DNA of 64,000 nucleotides from CAJCIW01 sp963833965 (GTDB lineage Bacteria > Chlamydiota > Chlamydiia > Chlamydiales > Rhabdochlamydiaceae): positions 62,001-126,000 of the forward strand of contig CAWHZZ010000003.1 in the NCBI GenBank assembly GCA_963833965.1, written 5' to 3'. How positions within the stretch are numbered: position 1 is the first letter of the stretch; every line of letters begins with the position of its first letter. Below are positions 54,933 through 64,000 of this stretch, one piece after another. Position numbers and translations under genes: made by a program. The notes beneath the pieces are model-generated. The model made no database searches and was not told where the DNA came from. It saw only the letters and a list, made by a program, of their open reading frames with translations.

Positions 54933-56201
54933 GTGGAAAGTAAGAAAAAATTTAAAATCGTCACTCTCGGCTGCCGAACAAACCAGTATGAGTCGCAGGC
55001 CTATTCGGATCAGCTGCGCGCTTTAGGCTATGCGCCAGCGCAAGCAGAGGAAGAAGCCGAACTCTGCATCGTCAATACTTGCACGGTGACACAGTCTGCG
55101 GACAGTTCGAGTCGGCATCAGATCCGCCATCTGGCCAAACAAAATCCAGGCGCTCGCATTGTGGTCACGGGATGTCTAGCTGAGCGCAAGCCCAAAGAAC
55201 TGGAGAGCATCCCGGGCGTTGAGCTCGTTATTTCCAATCGCGATAAAGAACGGCTCGTGAATTTAGTCTTCCCCGAAGAAGAGGTCCCGGAGTTTTCGAT
55301 AAAACATTTCGAAGCGCATACGAGGGCGTTTGTCAAAGTGCAAGACGGCTGCGATTCCTTTTGCACCTATTGCATCCTCCCTTACGTCCGGGGGCGCTCC
55401 CGTTCGCGTAGAATAAGCGAAATCCTCGAAGAGGTCCGCGGGCTCATCCGCAACGGATACAAAGAGATCGTCATCACGGGGATCAACGTCGGCGATTTTG
55501 ACGGCGCGCCAGAGCCTGGAGAGCCCCCAGTGCCCCTCGCGGAGCTCGTCCGCGCTGTCGATAATCTGGAGGGTTTAAAGCGCTTGAGGGTGTCTTCGAT
55601 CGATCCCGATGAGGTCGATGAAGATCTTGCTGATGCGATCTTGAATGGAAAAACCACGTGCCCCAGCATGCACATCGTGCTCCAATCGGGCTCCAATGTG
55701 ATTTTAAAGCGGATGAACCGCAAATACACGCGTGAAATTTTCATGGAAACAATCGAAAAGTTGAAAAAAGCGCGCAGCGATTTTTCATTCACGACTGACA
55801 TCATCGTCGGGTTTCCCGGAGAGAGCGAGCGTGATTTTGAAGACACGCTTGAGATCATGGACAAGGTGCGCTTTGCGAAAGTGCACATGTTCCCTTTCAG
55901 CGTGCGCGAAAGGACGCGGGCGGCGCTTTATCCCAACAAAATTGCGCCAGAGGTTATTCAAGAGCGAAAACAGAGGCTTTTAAGGCTGACAGAGAAGCAC
56001 GCTTTTGAGCTGAGAAATAGCTACGTCGGTAGCCAAAGGTCGGTGCTTTTTGAGAAGACGGATGGTGCTGTGAACAGCAGCGGGCACACAGACAATTTTC
56101 TGCCTGTCGTAGTTGTTGGAGCCAGCATCCAGGCCAATGAACTGTTAGATGTGGTCTTTGTTGAAAATACGGCTGAGGGCCTTGTAGGAAAAGTAACATG
56201 A
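54933..56201 (+). CDS. mtaB: tRNA t6A37 methylthiotransferase MtaB
   Basis: Adds a methylthio group to t6A37 of ANN-decoding tRNAs, a radical-SAM reaction. 422 residues. The N-terminal UPF0004 domain has Cys in LGCRTNQ, NTCTVT and TGCLAE; the radical-SAM CxxxCxxC is CDSFCTYC. VGFPGESERDF and a C-terminal TRAM-like segment follow. The Arg-Thr-Asn after LGC is the MtaB (not MiaB) form. The start is GTG, with no strong ribosome site. Overlaps the next gene by 4 bp. Confidence 0.9.
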   Translation: MESKKKFKIVTLGCRTNQYESQAYSDQLRALGYAPAQAEEEAELCIVNTCTVTQSADSSSRHQIRHLAKQNPGARIVVTGCLAERKPKELESIPGVELVISNRDKERLVNLVFPEEEVPEFSIKHFEAHTRAFVKVQDGCDSFCTYCILPYVRGRSRSRRISEILEEVRGLIRNGYKEIVITGINVGDFDGAPEPGEPPVPLAELVRAVDNLEGLKRLRVSSIDPDEVDEDLADAILNGKTTCPSMHIVLQSGSNVILKRMNRKYTREIFMETIEKLKKARSDFSFTTDIIVGFPGESERDFEDTLEIMDKVRFAKVHMFPFSVRERTRAALYPNKIAPEVIQERKQRLLRLTEKHAFELRNSYVGSQRSVLFEKTDGAVNSSGHTDNFLPVVVVGASIQANELLDVVFVENTAEGLVGKVT

Positions 56202-57274
56202 AATTGACAATTGCACAGAGATTGCACCCTTTTTCTCATCAGAATGGAACAAAGTTCCTTTTGCCCCAAACCTCGTTTTGCGTCCAAGTTTATCCTACCC
56301 GTTTAGAGTTTACCGATTTGGAAGGGAGGGAAGCGCCTTTTTTCATCGCGCTAGATTTTACGGGGCCCATCGTTGATTTTACCGCGGAATTGGACCTAGA
56401 ACAGGGGGTTTTACGCATCTTTGGAACGACCCAAAAAGGGTATATGCGCTATTTCCTTTTCGCAAGAAAAGATGGGATCCAGCTGAAACTCGAAAAAGCC
56501 CCTGGAGAACAGGTCATGTGCCACCTTTCGAGCTCTCCTGCGGCGTTCTGCTTGACAAAGGGCGAAAGTTTGTTGATCCCCATGCTGCTCCGCGATGCCG
56601 ATGGGAAAAAAAGGGAAGAGCGTCTTTCGCTTGGCATGCATAAAGCGCAAAACTGGGAGCTTGTCCGCAGGCGCTCTGATTTTAAGGAGATTTTTCCGGT
56701 ATGGCTGGCATTGGGACGGTGGGTTCCTGCAACAGAGGCCGAAGGAAATTACTTTCTGCTTGAGGAGTGCCGAAAAAACATTGAGACCAAAAACAAAGCC
56801 GAATTATTGGGATCGTTCCAAAAACTATTCCTCGCCGCCTTTGACGGCGTTTTAGTCCCTAGGCTTGTCGACAAAGAGCACCAAGGAATTGTCCAGCAAA
56901 CGCAGCTCGATCTTCCTCCGCTTCCTCTTCTCACAAGAGGAGCAAGCCTCATCCGCTCCTTGTTTGTGCAAGAAATTGCTGGAAAAATCGCCATTCTCCC
57001 TTGCCTCCCGGCCGAATTTCACTGCGGCAGAATGACGGGCGTGCAGATCGGTGATTTATCGCTCGATTTTGAGTGGTCGAAGAAAAGTTTGCGCAGCTTA
57101 CGGATTGTTTCACCGCTGGACGCTGAAATGTGCTTAAGCCTTAAGACTATTCGCTCTTGCCGCTTGCGCTATGGGCGTGGGATAAGTAAAAAGGCCGCCA
57201 TCGCTTCCGATGGCAGCCTCATTTTATCGCTGTCGCCGAATCAGCCTGCCTTTTTAGACAGGTTCGAAAAATAA
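56198..57274 (+). CDS. Unknown protein with a glycosidase-type C-terminal domain
   Basis: 358 residues, cytosolic. I do not recognise the whole. The last ~110 residues (AILPCLPAEFHCGRMTGVQIGDLSLDFEWSK, then LRIVSPLD) resemble the C-terminal beta domain of GH95-like glycosidases, where LLPALPxxWxxGxxxGLxARG occurs. The N-terminal part is beta-rich, with no catalytic motif visible. It overlaps mtaB by 4 bp and converges on glgA with a 2-bp gap. The glycogen context suggests a carbohydrate role; this is inference. Confidence 0.55.
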   Translation: MKLTIAQRLHPFSHQNGTKFLLPQTSFCVQVYPTRLEFTDLEGREAPFFIALDFTGPIVDFTAELDLEQGVLRIFGTTQKGYMRYFLFARKDGIQLKLEKAPGEQVMCHLSSSPAAFCLTKGESLLIPMLLRDADGKKREERLSLGMHKAQNWELVRRRSDFKEIFPVWLALGRWVPATEAEGNYFLLEECRKNIETKNKAELLGSFQKLFLAAFDGVLVPRLVDKEHQGIVQQTQLDLPPLPLLTRGASLIRSLFVQEIAGKIAILPCLPAEFHCGRMTGVQIGDLSLDFEWSKKSLRSLRIVSPLDAEMCLSLKTIRSCRLRYGRGISKKAAIASDGSLILSLSPNQPAFLDRFEK

Positions 57275-57276
57275 CC

Positions 57277-60210
57277 TCACGCCTTCTTCAAGCCGTGGAT
57301 GTCGAGGTGGATCTTGCCCCGTTTTTTTCGATTTTTAAACGCTTTTCCATAGGCGGCTTCGATCTGCTCTTTTGGAGAAGGGGAGCCGTCGAATGTGCTT
57401 GTCCATGTCGATTTGGCGGCGTTGGCCATGATCGTGCGCGATTGATTTGTGAAACGGGCCGACTCTTTTTGGTTTCCGCTGTAAAGAGCGTCGAGCTTGA
57501 CGTGTTGTTCATTTGCCGCTTCGCGAACGGCTTCGCGGATTGCCTTGTTTTGTTCTTCCGACTCCCATTGCGGGTGCCTTTTGAAGAGATAGCCATTGCG
57601 ATTGGGGCCGCTTGTGAAGATGGTGTCTTTGAAGCCCCCGATCTCTGTCGCCATTGTCGGAATTCCCATGCGGTGCATTTCGCCTTGGACGAGACCGCAA
57701 GGCTCGAAAATCGACGGAAAGACGCCGAGGTCCACCGCCGCGCGCAGCAAGCTGCCAAAGCCTTGGACGCCGCTCTTGTCGTCTGTGGAATTTCCCTGCT
57801 GCCAATGCAGCCTGCCGTCGGGGCGTTTAAAGTCGCGAATGACGCAAACGCCATTGCCGCCGCGCTGCTTTGCGATTGCCTCCATTTCTTTGAGGATGCT
57901 GTCCGCTTTAGAATCGGGCTCAAGGCCGATGCAGATGAATTGCGCGTCGTTTTTCAACGCTTCGTCCATGATGATCGGAAGTTTGTCGATCCCTTTTTGG
58001 TAAGCGTCATAGCGGCCGACGTAGAAGAAAATCGGTTTTTTAGGATCGATCTCAGCGAGCTGGTGATTGTGCAAATACTCGACGAGCTGCTGGCGGATAA
58101 GAAGTTTCTTTTGGTCGAGGTCTTTGTCATCGGGGCCGTAAGTGAGGTCGAGCGCGACACCGTCTTCGGTGACCCAATTTTTTAGCTGGGCGTCTGTTTT
58201 AGGATTCCAGCCTTCGGTGTTTCCATTGACGATTCCGGCAAGTTTACCGGAGGCGGCATGAATTTTCACGTGCTTCTGCATCCCTTTGCCATGAAGCTCT
58301 GTTTGCACCTCTTCGGCAAAAGATTTAGAAACCGTGGTGTTCATGTCGGAAGTGCCCATCCCTTCGATGAAGGCGTTGAGCGATCCCCAAGGGAGCCCAA
58401 TTTCAGTTAAGTGGTGCAGCACTTCTGTATAGTCATAGGTGAGGGGGGTGTTGTTATTATGAAAAGTAAAGACTGTCGCGGGGGTTTTTCCCTCTTTCCA
58501 ATCAGAGTAGTGGCGGGAGATCAGAATCTTGGGAACTAAGGCGGTTTGCGCGTCGTGGACGTGGACAAGCTCCACTGGATTTTTTTCTTTCTTGCTCATC
58601 TTATAGACAAGCTCTGCGGACAAGCTTGAAAAATGGGCCCAACGGCGCTTTGTGTCGGCATCGCTGCCTTCGTAGATATTGTTGGGTTTGCCTTCTTCGT
58701 TGAATCCGACATTGAAGAGCGGGCCTTCGATCAAATAGCACTTGACCCCACCCACGTTCGTTTTGTAAACCTTATACGTTGATCCGTGGGCTTCGATCCG
58801 GTATTTCTCTTTTTCTTTCAGGACGAGCTTCGGGTTGATGACGTCGTATTTAGGCAAGATGACGCGGGCACCGGGGCCATAGGCGCGCGTCATGCCGGCG
58901 ACCGCGGGGGCAAGGCCGCCCATGCTGATCACTCCTGCGTATTCGGCCGTTACCATCGCAATTCTCGTGTTCGCCGGTATGCCCTCGGAAACCTTTTTCA
59001 CGGAGCAGTCGGTGGGCTCTTTTGGCAATTCCATATCTTTATCGAATTGTTTGGCGCCTTGTCGAATGTCATAGGCGATTTTTTCATCTAACATTTTCGC
59101 ATAGATCTCCAAGATGCTCATCCCATCATGGGATTTGCGGGTCAAGACTTGAGGATCTTTTTCGATTTGAATCTCGCCATAGCGCCAATAGCCGAATGTA
59201 GGGTTGTGTTTCCCGCCGTGCTCCATCCAAACGAGGTTGGCGATGTCTTCTCGGGCAAATTTAGGAAGATTCCCGAATAACGCGAGCTGTGGTTTTTTCT
59301 TGAATGATTCGGCAAACTTGGCAAATTCTTTCTTGAACCTGTGCACTTCAACCTTGGTCTTGTAATGGGCCATCAGCTGGATGATCACATCAACACCATC
59401 CCTGTCGATGCAATCGAGAAGAATGCGGGGATTTGCGGCGATAAAATGATCCGTAAAGAAAAGCTCGTCGGGGTTGTAACAGGCGGTCCAGACTGCTTCT
59501 CCCAAAGCCGTTATGATCTCGTAGTCGAGCTTCTGGAATTTTGCGTAAATGAACTCGTTGGAATGTTGCGGCGAATGGAGGAATGTATAAAAGTCTTGTA
59601 GCTGATGCAGTTTCAAAATTTCTTGGGAAGTTTCCACGGTGTCGGTCGATAAAATGGGTTCGGAGAGCACGTGTGAGAGAGTAAATTGAAACGTTTTTTG
59701 CTTCTCAATTTGAAGGGTCCCAATTTTGTGGGCATCTTGATTAGCCGATCGATAAATCGCGGCAAGTTCCCTTAGAGCTTCTAATTTTGCGGTTTGCTGT
59801 GATAGGTAGCTTTCTAAGATATTTTCCCCTTGAGCGTTTTTGATCTGCAAAAGAATCCGAGGCCGACCAGCATTGGGAAAAAGAGCGGGGCAGTGCTTGA
59901 TCACATACATGAGTTCTGCGGAGAAGTTCTGTTGCATGTGTCCAGAAAGAATGCTGTCGGGAATGGTGGGGTTTTTTAAGTCGGCCAAAAAGCTTCTGAC
60001 TTTCTCGATGTCGCGGGCAATTGGCTCCAATTTTTTCTCTATTTTTTCCGCTTTCTGCAAATAACGGCTCGGGTTGGAGATGATAGGACTTGCTACCATG
60101 AGCGAAATCCCTTGAGAGAACAATTTGCTCGTGCGCGGGTCTTCAACTTTTGAAGCGGGCTGGAAGGCAGCCGCTGATTTGTTAGTTGCAAGTTCCACCT
60201 TGAGTGACAT
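57277..60210 (-). CDS. glgA: Glycogen synthase with a ~415-residue N-terminal extension
   Basis: 977 residues against about 480 usually. The GT5 catalytic part begins near residue 415 (RIAMVTAEYAGVISMGGLAPAV) and includes HVHDAQTALVPKIL, FTFHNN, IVNGNTEGWNP, FFYVGRYDAYQKGIDKL and PSIFEPCGLVQGE. The KxGGL lysine that contacts ADP-glucose is Ser here (SMGGL); the EPCGL glutamate is kept. Residues 1-415 are mostly helical by composition, with no recognised domain. It transfers glucosyl units to glycogen. An AGGT ribosome site precedes the ATG. It is divergent from glgB. Confidence 0.88.
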   Translation of the reverse strand: MSLKVELATNKSAAAFQPASKVEDPRTSKLFSQGISLMVASPIISNPSRYLQKAEKIEKKLEPIARDIEKVRSFLADLKNPTIPDSILSGHMQQNFSAELMYVIKHCPALFPNAGRPRILLQIKNAQGENILESYLSQQTAKLEALRELAAIYRSANQDAHKIGTLQIEKQKTFQFTLSHVLSEPILSTDTVETSQEILKLHQLQDFYTFLHSPQHSNEFIYAKFQKLDYEIITALGEAVWTACYNPDELFFTDHFIAANPRILLDCIDRDGVDVIIQLMAHYKTKVEVHRFKKEFAKFAESFKKKPQLALFGNLPKFAREDIANLVWMEHGGKHNPTFGYWRYGEIQIEKDPQVLTRKSHDGMSILEIYAKMLDEKIAYDIRQGAKQFDKDMELPKEPTDCSVKKVSEGIPANTRIAMVTAEYAGVISMGGLAPAVAGMTRAYGPGARVILPKYDVINPKLVLKEKEKYRIEAHGSTYKVYKTNVGGVKCYLIEGPLFNVGFNEEGKPNNIYEGSDADTKRRWAHFSSLSAELVYKMSKKEKNPVELVHVHDAQTALVPKILISRHYSDWKEGKTPATVFTFHNNNTPLTYDYTEVLHHLTEIGLPWGSLNAFIEGMGTSDMNTTVSKSFAEEVQTELHGKGMQKHVKIHAASGKLAGIVNGNTEGWNPKTDAQLKNWVTEDGVALDLTYGPDDKDLDQKKLLIRQQLVEYLHNHQLAEIDPKKPIFFYVGRYDAYQKGIDKLPIIMDEALKNDAQFICIGLEPDSKADSILKEMEAIAKQRGGNGVCVIRDFKRPDGRLHWQQGNSTDDKSGVQGFGSLLRAAVDLGVFPSIFEPCGLVQGEMHRMGIPTMATEIGGFKDTIFTSGPNRNGYLFKRHPQWESEEQNKAIREAVREAANEQHVKLDALYSGNQKESARFTNQSRTIMANAAKSTWTSTFDGSPSPKEQIEAAYGKAFKNRKKRGKIHLDIHGLKKA

Positions 60211-60401
60211 AAAAATACCTATTATTAATAAAAACTGCCTATCATTGTAATAAAAATTTTGTTTTATGTCATTAAAAATTAAACGGTTATATATTTAATT
60301 TTTTAAAAAACACAAACAACTCATTATTAATAACTTGTACAGAGACATTGCCTGGATGTAGACCAAAATCTATACTTCGTTTTTTACCCTATGAGTTTCC
60401 C

Positions 60402-62555
60402 ATGCAGATGCCAGCCAAGACAGAGCCTTCTTTGCCCAATTTCCTCAGCGACCCCCATCATTTCCTTGGGCTGCAGCCCCTCTCGACAACCGCCAAAATC
60501 GTCCGGCTTTGGAGGCCTGGGGCTCCTTATGTGCACCTGGAGGTCTTTGGCAAAAGTGTCGAGGCTAAAAAAGTGACCGAAGGGCTCTTCGAATGTGAAG
60601 TGCCGCTAAACACGACCTTTACTGACTATCGGGTTTATCTTCATCGTGGCCTTCTCGCCCACGACCCCTATGCTTTTTCGCCTACCTTTGGCGATATCGA
60701 TGCCCATCTTTTCAATCGAGGCGTGCACTACAAGCTCTACGAGGCGATGGGCGGCCGCTTATGCACCCATCAGGGCGTCGAAGGAGCCAAATTTGCGGTC
60801 TGGGCGCCCGAGGCCCAAAGCGTCTCGCTTGTAGGAGATTTTAATTATTGGGATGGAAGGGCCAACCCGATGCGAGCGATGGGCTCCTCGGGGGTTTGGG
60901 AATTGTTCATCCCGGGATTGAAATCAGGAGAGAAATACAAATTCGAAATCCATACAAAAGACGACCATCTCCGCCTTAAGTCCGACCCGTATGCGCTCTA
61001 TTCTGAATATAGGCCGGCCACCGCTTCCGTGCTGTTCGACGTCGACAAATACTCGTGGCATGATAACGAGTGGATGGATGCGAGGAAGCGCAGCTCTAAA
61101 GATTCATTCCCGATGGCGATCTATGAAGTGCACTTGGGATCCTGGAAGCGGCGAGGCCAGCGGCCCCTTGGGTATCGCGAGCTTGCCAAGGAACTGGCAG
61201 CATATTGCAAAGAGATGGGCTTTACCCACGTTGAGCTGCTTCCGATCGCCGAACACCCCTTAGATGAGTCTTGGGGCTACCAGGTGACGGGGTTTTATGC
61301 GGCGACCAGCCGTTACGGCACTCCGGAAGATTTCCAATTTTTTGTCGATCACTTGCATTGCGAAGGGATCGGCGTGATCCTCGACTGGGTACCGGCGCAT
61401 TTTCCGATGGATGAGGCTTCTTTGGCGCAATTCGACGGCAGCTATCTTTACGAGCATGCCGACCCTCGCCAAGGATTTCACCCTCATTGGAATACTTACA
61501 TCTTCAATTATGGTCGCTCAGAGGTGGTCAACTTTTTAATTGCAAATGCGTTATTTTGGCTGGATAAAATGCATATCGACGGCTTAAGGGTCGACGCCGT
61601 GGCTTCGATGCTGTACCTCGACTACGGAAGAAAGCCGGGGGAATGGATCCCCAACAAATTCGGCGGACGTGAAAATCTCGAGGCAATCGAATTCATCAAG
61701 CATCTCAATTCTGTGGTGCATGAGCGGTTTCCCCACATAGTAACGTTCGCGGAGGAATCGACATCATTCACGGGAGTGACCCATCCCCTCGAGTGGGGAG
61801 GATTGGGATTCGATCTCAAGTGGAACATGGGATGGATGAACGACACTCTGCGCTACTTTCATAAAGACCCCCTTTATCGGTCCCATCATCAAAACGATTT
61901 GACCTTCGGCCTCATCTATGCTTTTTCGGAGCGCTTCATCCTTCCTCTGTCGCACGACGAGGTCGTCCACGGCAAAGCGAGCCTGCTCTCAAAAATGCCG
62001 GGCGACGATTGGCAAAAGTTCGCCAATTTCCGCCTCTTGAGCAGCTTTCAAATTTGCCAGCCGGGAAAAAAATTGTTGTTTATGGGGGCAGAACTCGGCA
62101 TGTGGAACGAATGGCATTGCAATGAGCAGCTTCCCTGGGATTTACTTCAGTTTGATCGTCATGCGATGCTCAAGCGCTTTATTAAGGACCTTTACCATTT
62201 TTATCTTTCCCATCAAGCGCTATGGGAGCTCGATTTTGACCCTCGCGGCTTTGAATGGATCGATTTCTCCGACCGGCAAAACTCTGTCATCACTTATTTG
62301 CGCAAAGGGAACAATAAATATCTTCTTGCGGTGCACAATTTTACCCCGAATTTTGTCCCTCAATATTTCGTTCGATTGCCCAATGTTGACTCGATCCAAG
62401 AAGTGTTCAATAGCGATAGAGAAGAATATTGGGGTTCTGGCAAAATCAACACGCATGTGGAGATCATCCGCGATCCAAACGAGAGGCGCATTGGGATCCA
62501 AGTGCATCTTTCGCCTTTAGCGACGATGATTTTTGAGGTGCAGTTTGTCTACTAA
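60402..62555 (+). CDS. glgB: 1,4-alpha-glucan branching enzyme
   Basis: Forms alpha-1,6 branches in glycogen. 717 residues from ATG 60402. An N-terminal CBM48 pair (FLGLQPL..., then KFAVWAPEAQSVSLVGDFNYWDGR) precedes the GH13 barrel: DWVPAHF, GLRVDAVASM (nucleophile Asp), FAEESTSF (acid Glu) and LSHDEVVHGK. A TTG at 60348 would extend it by 18 residues but lacks support. It is divergent from glgA over a 190-bp AT-rich gap. Its last 11 bases overlap the ligA start. Confidence 0.95.
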   Translation: MQMPAKTEPSLPNFLSDPHHFLGLQPLSTTAKIVRLWRPGAPYVHLEVFGKSVEAKKVTEGLFECEVPLNTTFTDYRVYLHRGLLAHDPYAFSPTFGDIDAHLFNRGVHYKLYEAMGGRLCTHQGVEGAKFAVWAPEAQSVSLVGDFNYWDGRANPMRAMGSSGVWELFIPGLKSGEKYKFEIHTKDDHLRLKSDPYALYSEYRPATASVLFDVDKYSWHDNEWMDARKRSSKDSFPMAIYEVHLGSWKRRGQRPLGYRELAKELAAYCKEMGFTHVELLPIAEHPLDESWGYQVTGFYAATSRYGTPEDFQFFVDHLHCEGIGVILDWVPAHFPMDEASLAQFDGSYLYEHADPRQGFHPHWNTYIFNYGRSEVVNFLIANALFWLDKMHIDGLRVDAVASMLYLDYGRKPGEWIPNKFGGRENLEAIEFIKHLNSVVHERFPHIVTFAEESTSFTGVTHPLEWGGLGFDLKWNMGWMNDTLRYFHKDPLYRSHHQNDLTFGLIYAFSERFILPLSHDEVVHGKASLLSKMPGDDWQKFANFRLLSSFQICQPGKKLLFMGAELGMWNEWHCNEQLPWDLLQFDRHAMLKRFIKDLYHFYLSHQALWELDFDPRGFEWIDFSDRQNSVITYLRKGNNKYLLAVHNFTPNFVPQYFVRLPNVDSIQEVFNSDREEYWGSGKINTHVEIIRDPNERRIGIQVHLSPLATMIFEVQFVY
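62535..62540 (+). promoter_or_regulatory. Ribosome binding site for ligA inside glgB
   Basis: GAGGTG within the last codons of glgB, 4 bases before TTG 62545. It supports a TTG start and translational coupling. Confidence 0.5.
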
Positions 62556-64000
62556 AAGAGAATATTATGACCTCATCGATGAGGTCCAAAAGCACGATAT
62601 TTACTATTTTGTCCACGCTAAACCGGTCATTACGGACTATCAGTACGACCAACTCGTCAAAAAGATCGAAGCGATTGAAAAACAGCACCCCGATTGGATC
62701 AGTCCTTCATCGCCCACCCAGCGCGTAGGCGAGGCGCTGACGAAAGGGTTTAAACAAGTCGAACACACTGTTCCAATGCTCTCTTTAGCCAATACTTATT
62801 CTAAAGAAGAGCTCGAAGACTTCATTAAACGCGTGCAGAAATTGCTTGGCCACTCCCGCGTTCATTTTTTCGCCGAATTAAAAATGGACGGCGTTGCCGT
62901 CACGGTGCGCTACGAAAACGGAAAGTATGTCCAGGCATTGACCCGCGGGGATGGACGAAGGGGAGACGACATCACGGCCAATCTCCGGACAATCCGGTCA
63001 GTCCCCATGGAGCTTTATGGCTCCCACCTTCCTGAAGTTCTCGAGGTGAGGGGAGAGGTCTTCCTGACGCATCGCGTTTTTCAAGCCCTGAACAAAGATA
63101 AAGAAGAGGCCGGCGAGGAGCTTTACGCCAATCCGCGAAATGCGGCAGCGGGTTCGTTGAAATTGCTTTCGCCAAAAGAAGTTTACTTAAGGAAATTAAG
63201 CGCCATATTTTACGGATTTGCCGATGAGAACGATCCTCCAGAGCCCACCCAACACGAGTGCCACCAATACCTGAAAAAAATCGGCCTGCCCGTTTTTGAC
63301 GAAGCGCTGCGCGAGCGCTGCCAGGGCATTGATGAAATTTTGAAATTCGCCGGCAAGATCGAAGATAAACGGCATAAACTGCCCTACGATATCGACGGAA
63401 TCGTCGTCAAGGTCGATGAGCTCAAATACCACGACCAGCTCGGTGTCACTGGCAAAAGTCCGCGCTGGGCAGTCGCTTACAAATTCGCTCCCGAGCAAGC
63501 CTCGACGCGGATCAACGATATCACCGTTCAAGTCGGCAGGACAGGCGTTTTGACCCCCGTCGCCGAACTCGAGCCTGTTCATCTTGCCGGGAGCACGATC
63601 TCGCGCGCCACATTGCACAATCAAGAGGAGGTCGAGCGCAAAGACATCCGCATTGGAGACATGGCCATCATCGAAAAAGGGGGGGATGTGATCCCAAAGG
63701 TCGTTGAGGTTGATAAACGGCGCCGCCCGCACGACTCACGCCCTTGGAAAATGCCCAAAAACTGCCCTAGCTGCGGCGAGCGTGTCGTCCATATCGAAGG
63801 CGAAGTTGCCGTCCGCTGCCCGAACGCATCACACTGTCCCGAACAGCAAATGCGCCGCCTCGCCTATTTTGCTTCGAAAGACGCCATGGACATCGAACAC
63901 CTCGGTGAAAAAGTTGTCGAACAACTCTTCGAAAAAAAACTTGTGCAGCGGCCGTCAGATATCTTTGCCCTGACAAAAGATGATCTTGCCAAACTCGACG
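62545..64000 (+). CDS. ligA: NAD-dependent DNA ligase (5' part; runs off the window)
   Basis: Seals DNA nicks using NAD. 485 residues are present; the frame continues past 64000. Domain Ia (YYDLIDEVQKHDIYYFVHAKPVITDYQYDQL), the adenylated Lys in AELKMDGVAV (KxDG), TRGDGRRGDDITANLRTI, VRGEVF, and the OB fold (RWAVAYKFAPEQ, QVGRTGVLTPVA) are seen; the four-Cys zinc finger (CPSCGERV, then CPNASHCPEQQ) and the start of HhH follow. TTG 62545, overlapping glgB, is chosen because codons after it match the family N-terminus. Confidence 0.92.
   Translation, partial: MSTKREYYDLIDEVQKHDIYYFVHAKPVITDYQYDQLVKKIEAIEKQHPDWISPSSPTQRVGEALTKGFKQVEHTVPMLSLANTYSKEELEDFIKRVQKLLGHSRVHFFAELKMDGVAVTVRYENGKYVQALTRGDGRRGDDITANLRTIRSVPMELYGSHLPEVLEVRGEVFLTHRVFQALNKDKEEAGEELYANPRNAAAGSLKLLSPKEVYLRKLSAIFYGFADENDPPEPTQHECHQYLKKIGLPVFDEALRERCQGIDEILKFAGKIEDKRHKLPYDIDGIVVKVDELKYHDQLGVTGKSPRWAVAYKFAPEQASTRINDITVQVGRTGVLTPVAELEPVHLAGSTISRATLHNQEEVERKDIRIGDMAIIEKGGDVIPKVVEVDKRRRPHDSRPWKMPKNCPSCGERVVHIEGEVAVRCPNASHCPEQQMRRLAYFASKDAMDIEHLGEKVVEQLFEKKLVQRPSDIFALTKDDLAKLD

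Noticed and set aside
57295..58185. 296-codon plus-strand frame opposite glgA
   Set aside because: It is the antisense of conserved glgA codons; composition and lack of domains mark it as a shadow.

Overview
The window is chromosomal DNA of a chlamydia outside the Chlamydiaceae (an 'environmental' Chlamydiales). Evidence: the 16S rRNA carries the Chlamydiales-type 5' region, and the genes combine an NTT-type ATP/ADP translocase, a sterol delta-7 reductase homologue, glycogen enzymes, a Legionella-OMP/MOMP-like porin, complete mdh and gltA (gltA is absent from Chlamydiaceae), and many eukaryote-like effector candidates. The near-balanced base composition is more like Criblamydiaceae or Waddliaceae than Protochlamydia or Simkania, but I cannot fix the genus.

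Layout. 0-17.8 kb: a mosaic of small metabolic, transport and effector-like genes (uracil phosphoribosyltransferase and adenylate kinase that both carry signal peptides, SDR, alpha/beta hydrolase, HD/ppGpp-hydrolase-like protein, aldo-keto reductase, PARG-like protein, MsrA, EamA, GH63-like, NUDIX, ankyrin-like protein, cyclase, sterol reductase). Three MITE-like elements and a short dispersed repeat sit between them. 18-28.6 kb: the ATP/ADP translocase, two tandem degenerate-Fic proteins, an RNA-repair pair (RtcB plus a 2H-phosphoesterase/archease fusion), a TPS-domain secreted protein with a small exported partner, an SDR and a VKOR/SPW membrane protein. 28.6-34.5 kb: one complete rRNA operon, 16S-tRNA-Ala-tRNA-Ile-23S-5S, with processing stems and a structured repeat on both sides of the 23S. 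34.5-38.4 kb: an AT-rich island with tandem paralogues of unknown function, a 5'-truncated GxxExxY gene and a membrane-anchored PP2C phosphatase. 38.4-43.1 kb: an EamA transporter and two tandem SopB/IpgD-like CX5R phosphatases. 43.3-52.4 kb: mdh-gltA, a porin, membrane and FAD proteins, an MBL-fold hydrolase, hflX, dinD and radC. 52.4-64 kb: marC, two tandem dual-specificity phosphatases with Inc-like hydrophobic lobes, mtaB, a GH95-C-terminus-like protein, a greatly extended glgA, glgB, and the 5' part of ligA.

How it fits together. Housekeeping genes (rRNA, TCA, glycogen, tRNA modification, DNA ligase) are interleaved with a large set of host-interaction candidates: five phosphatases of three families, two Fic-like proteins, a PARG-like hydrolase and ankyrin-like repeats. 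Four of these proteins (PARG-like, first Fic-like, both SopB-like) begin with a similar short '(I)DYTLTIP' N-terminal motif, which I infer may be a shared secretion or targeting tag. The most distinctive points are that tag, the 2H-phosphoesterase/archease fusion coupled to rtcB, the covarying RNA element around the 23S gene, and the TA-flanked MITEs, one of which now forms part of a protein-coding gene.
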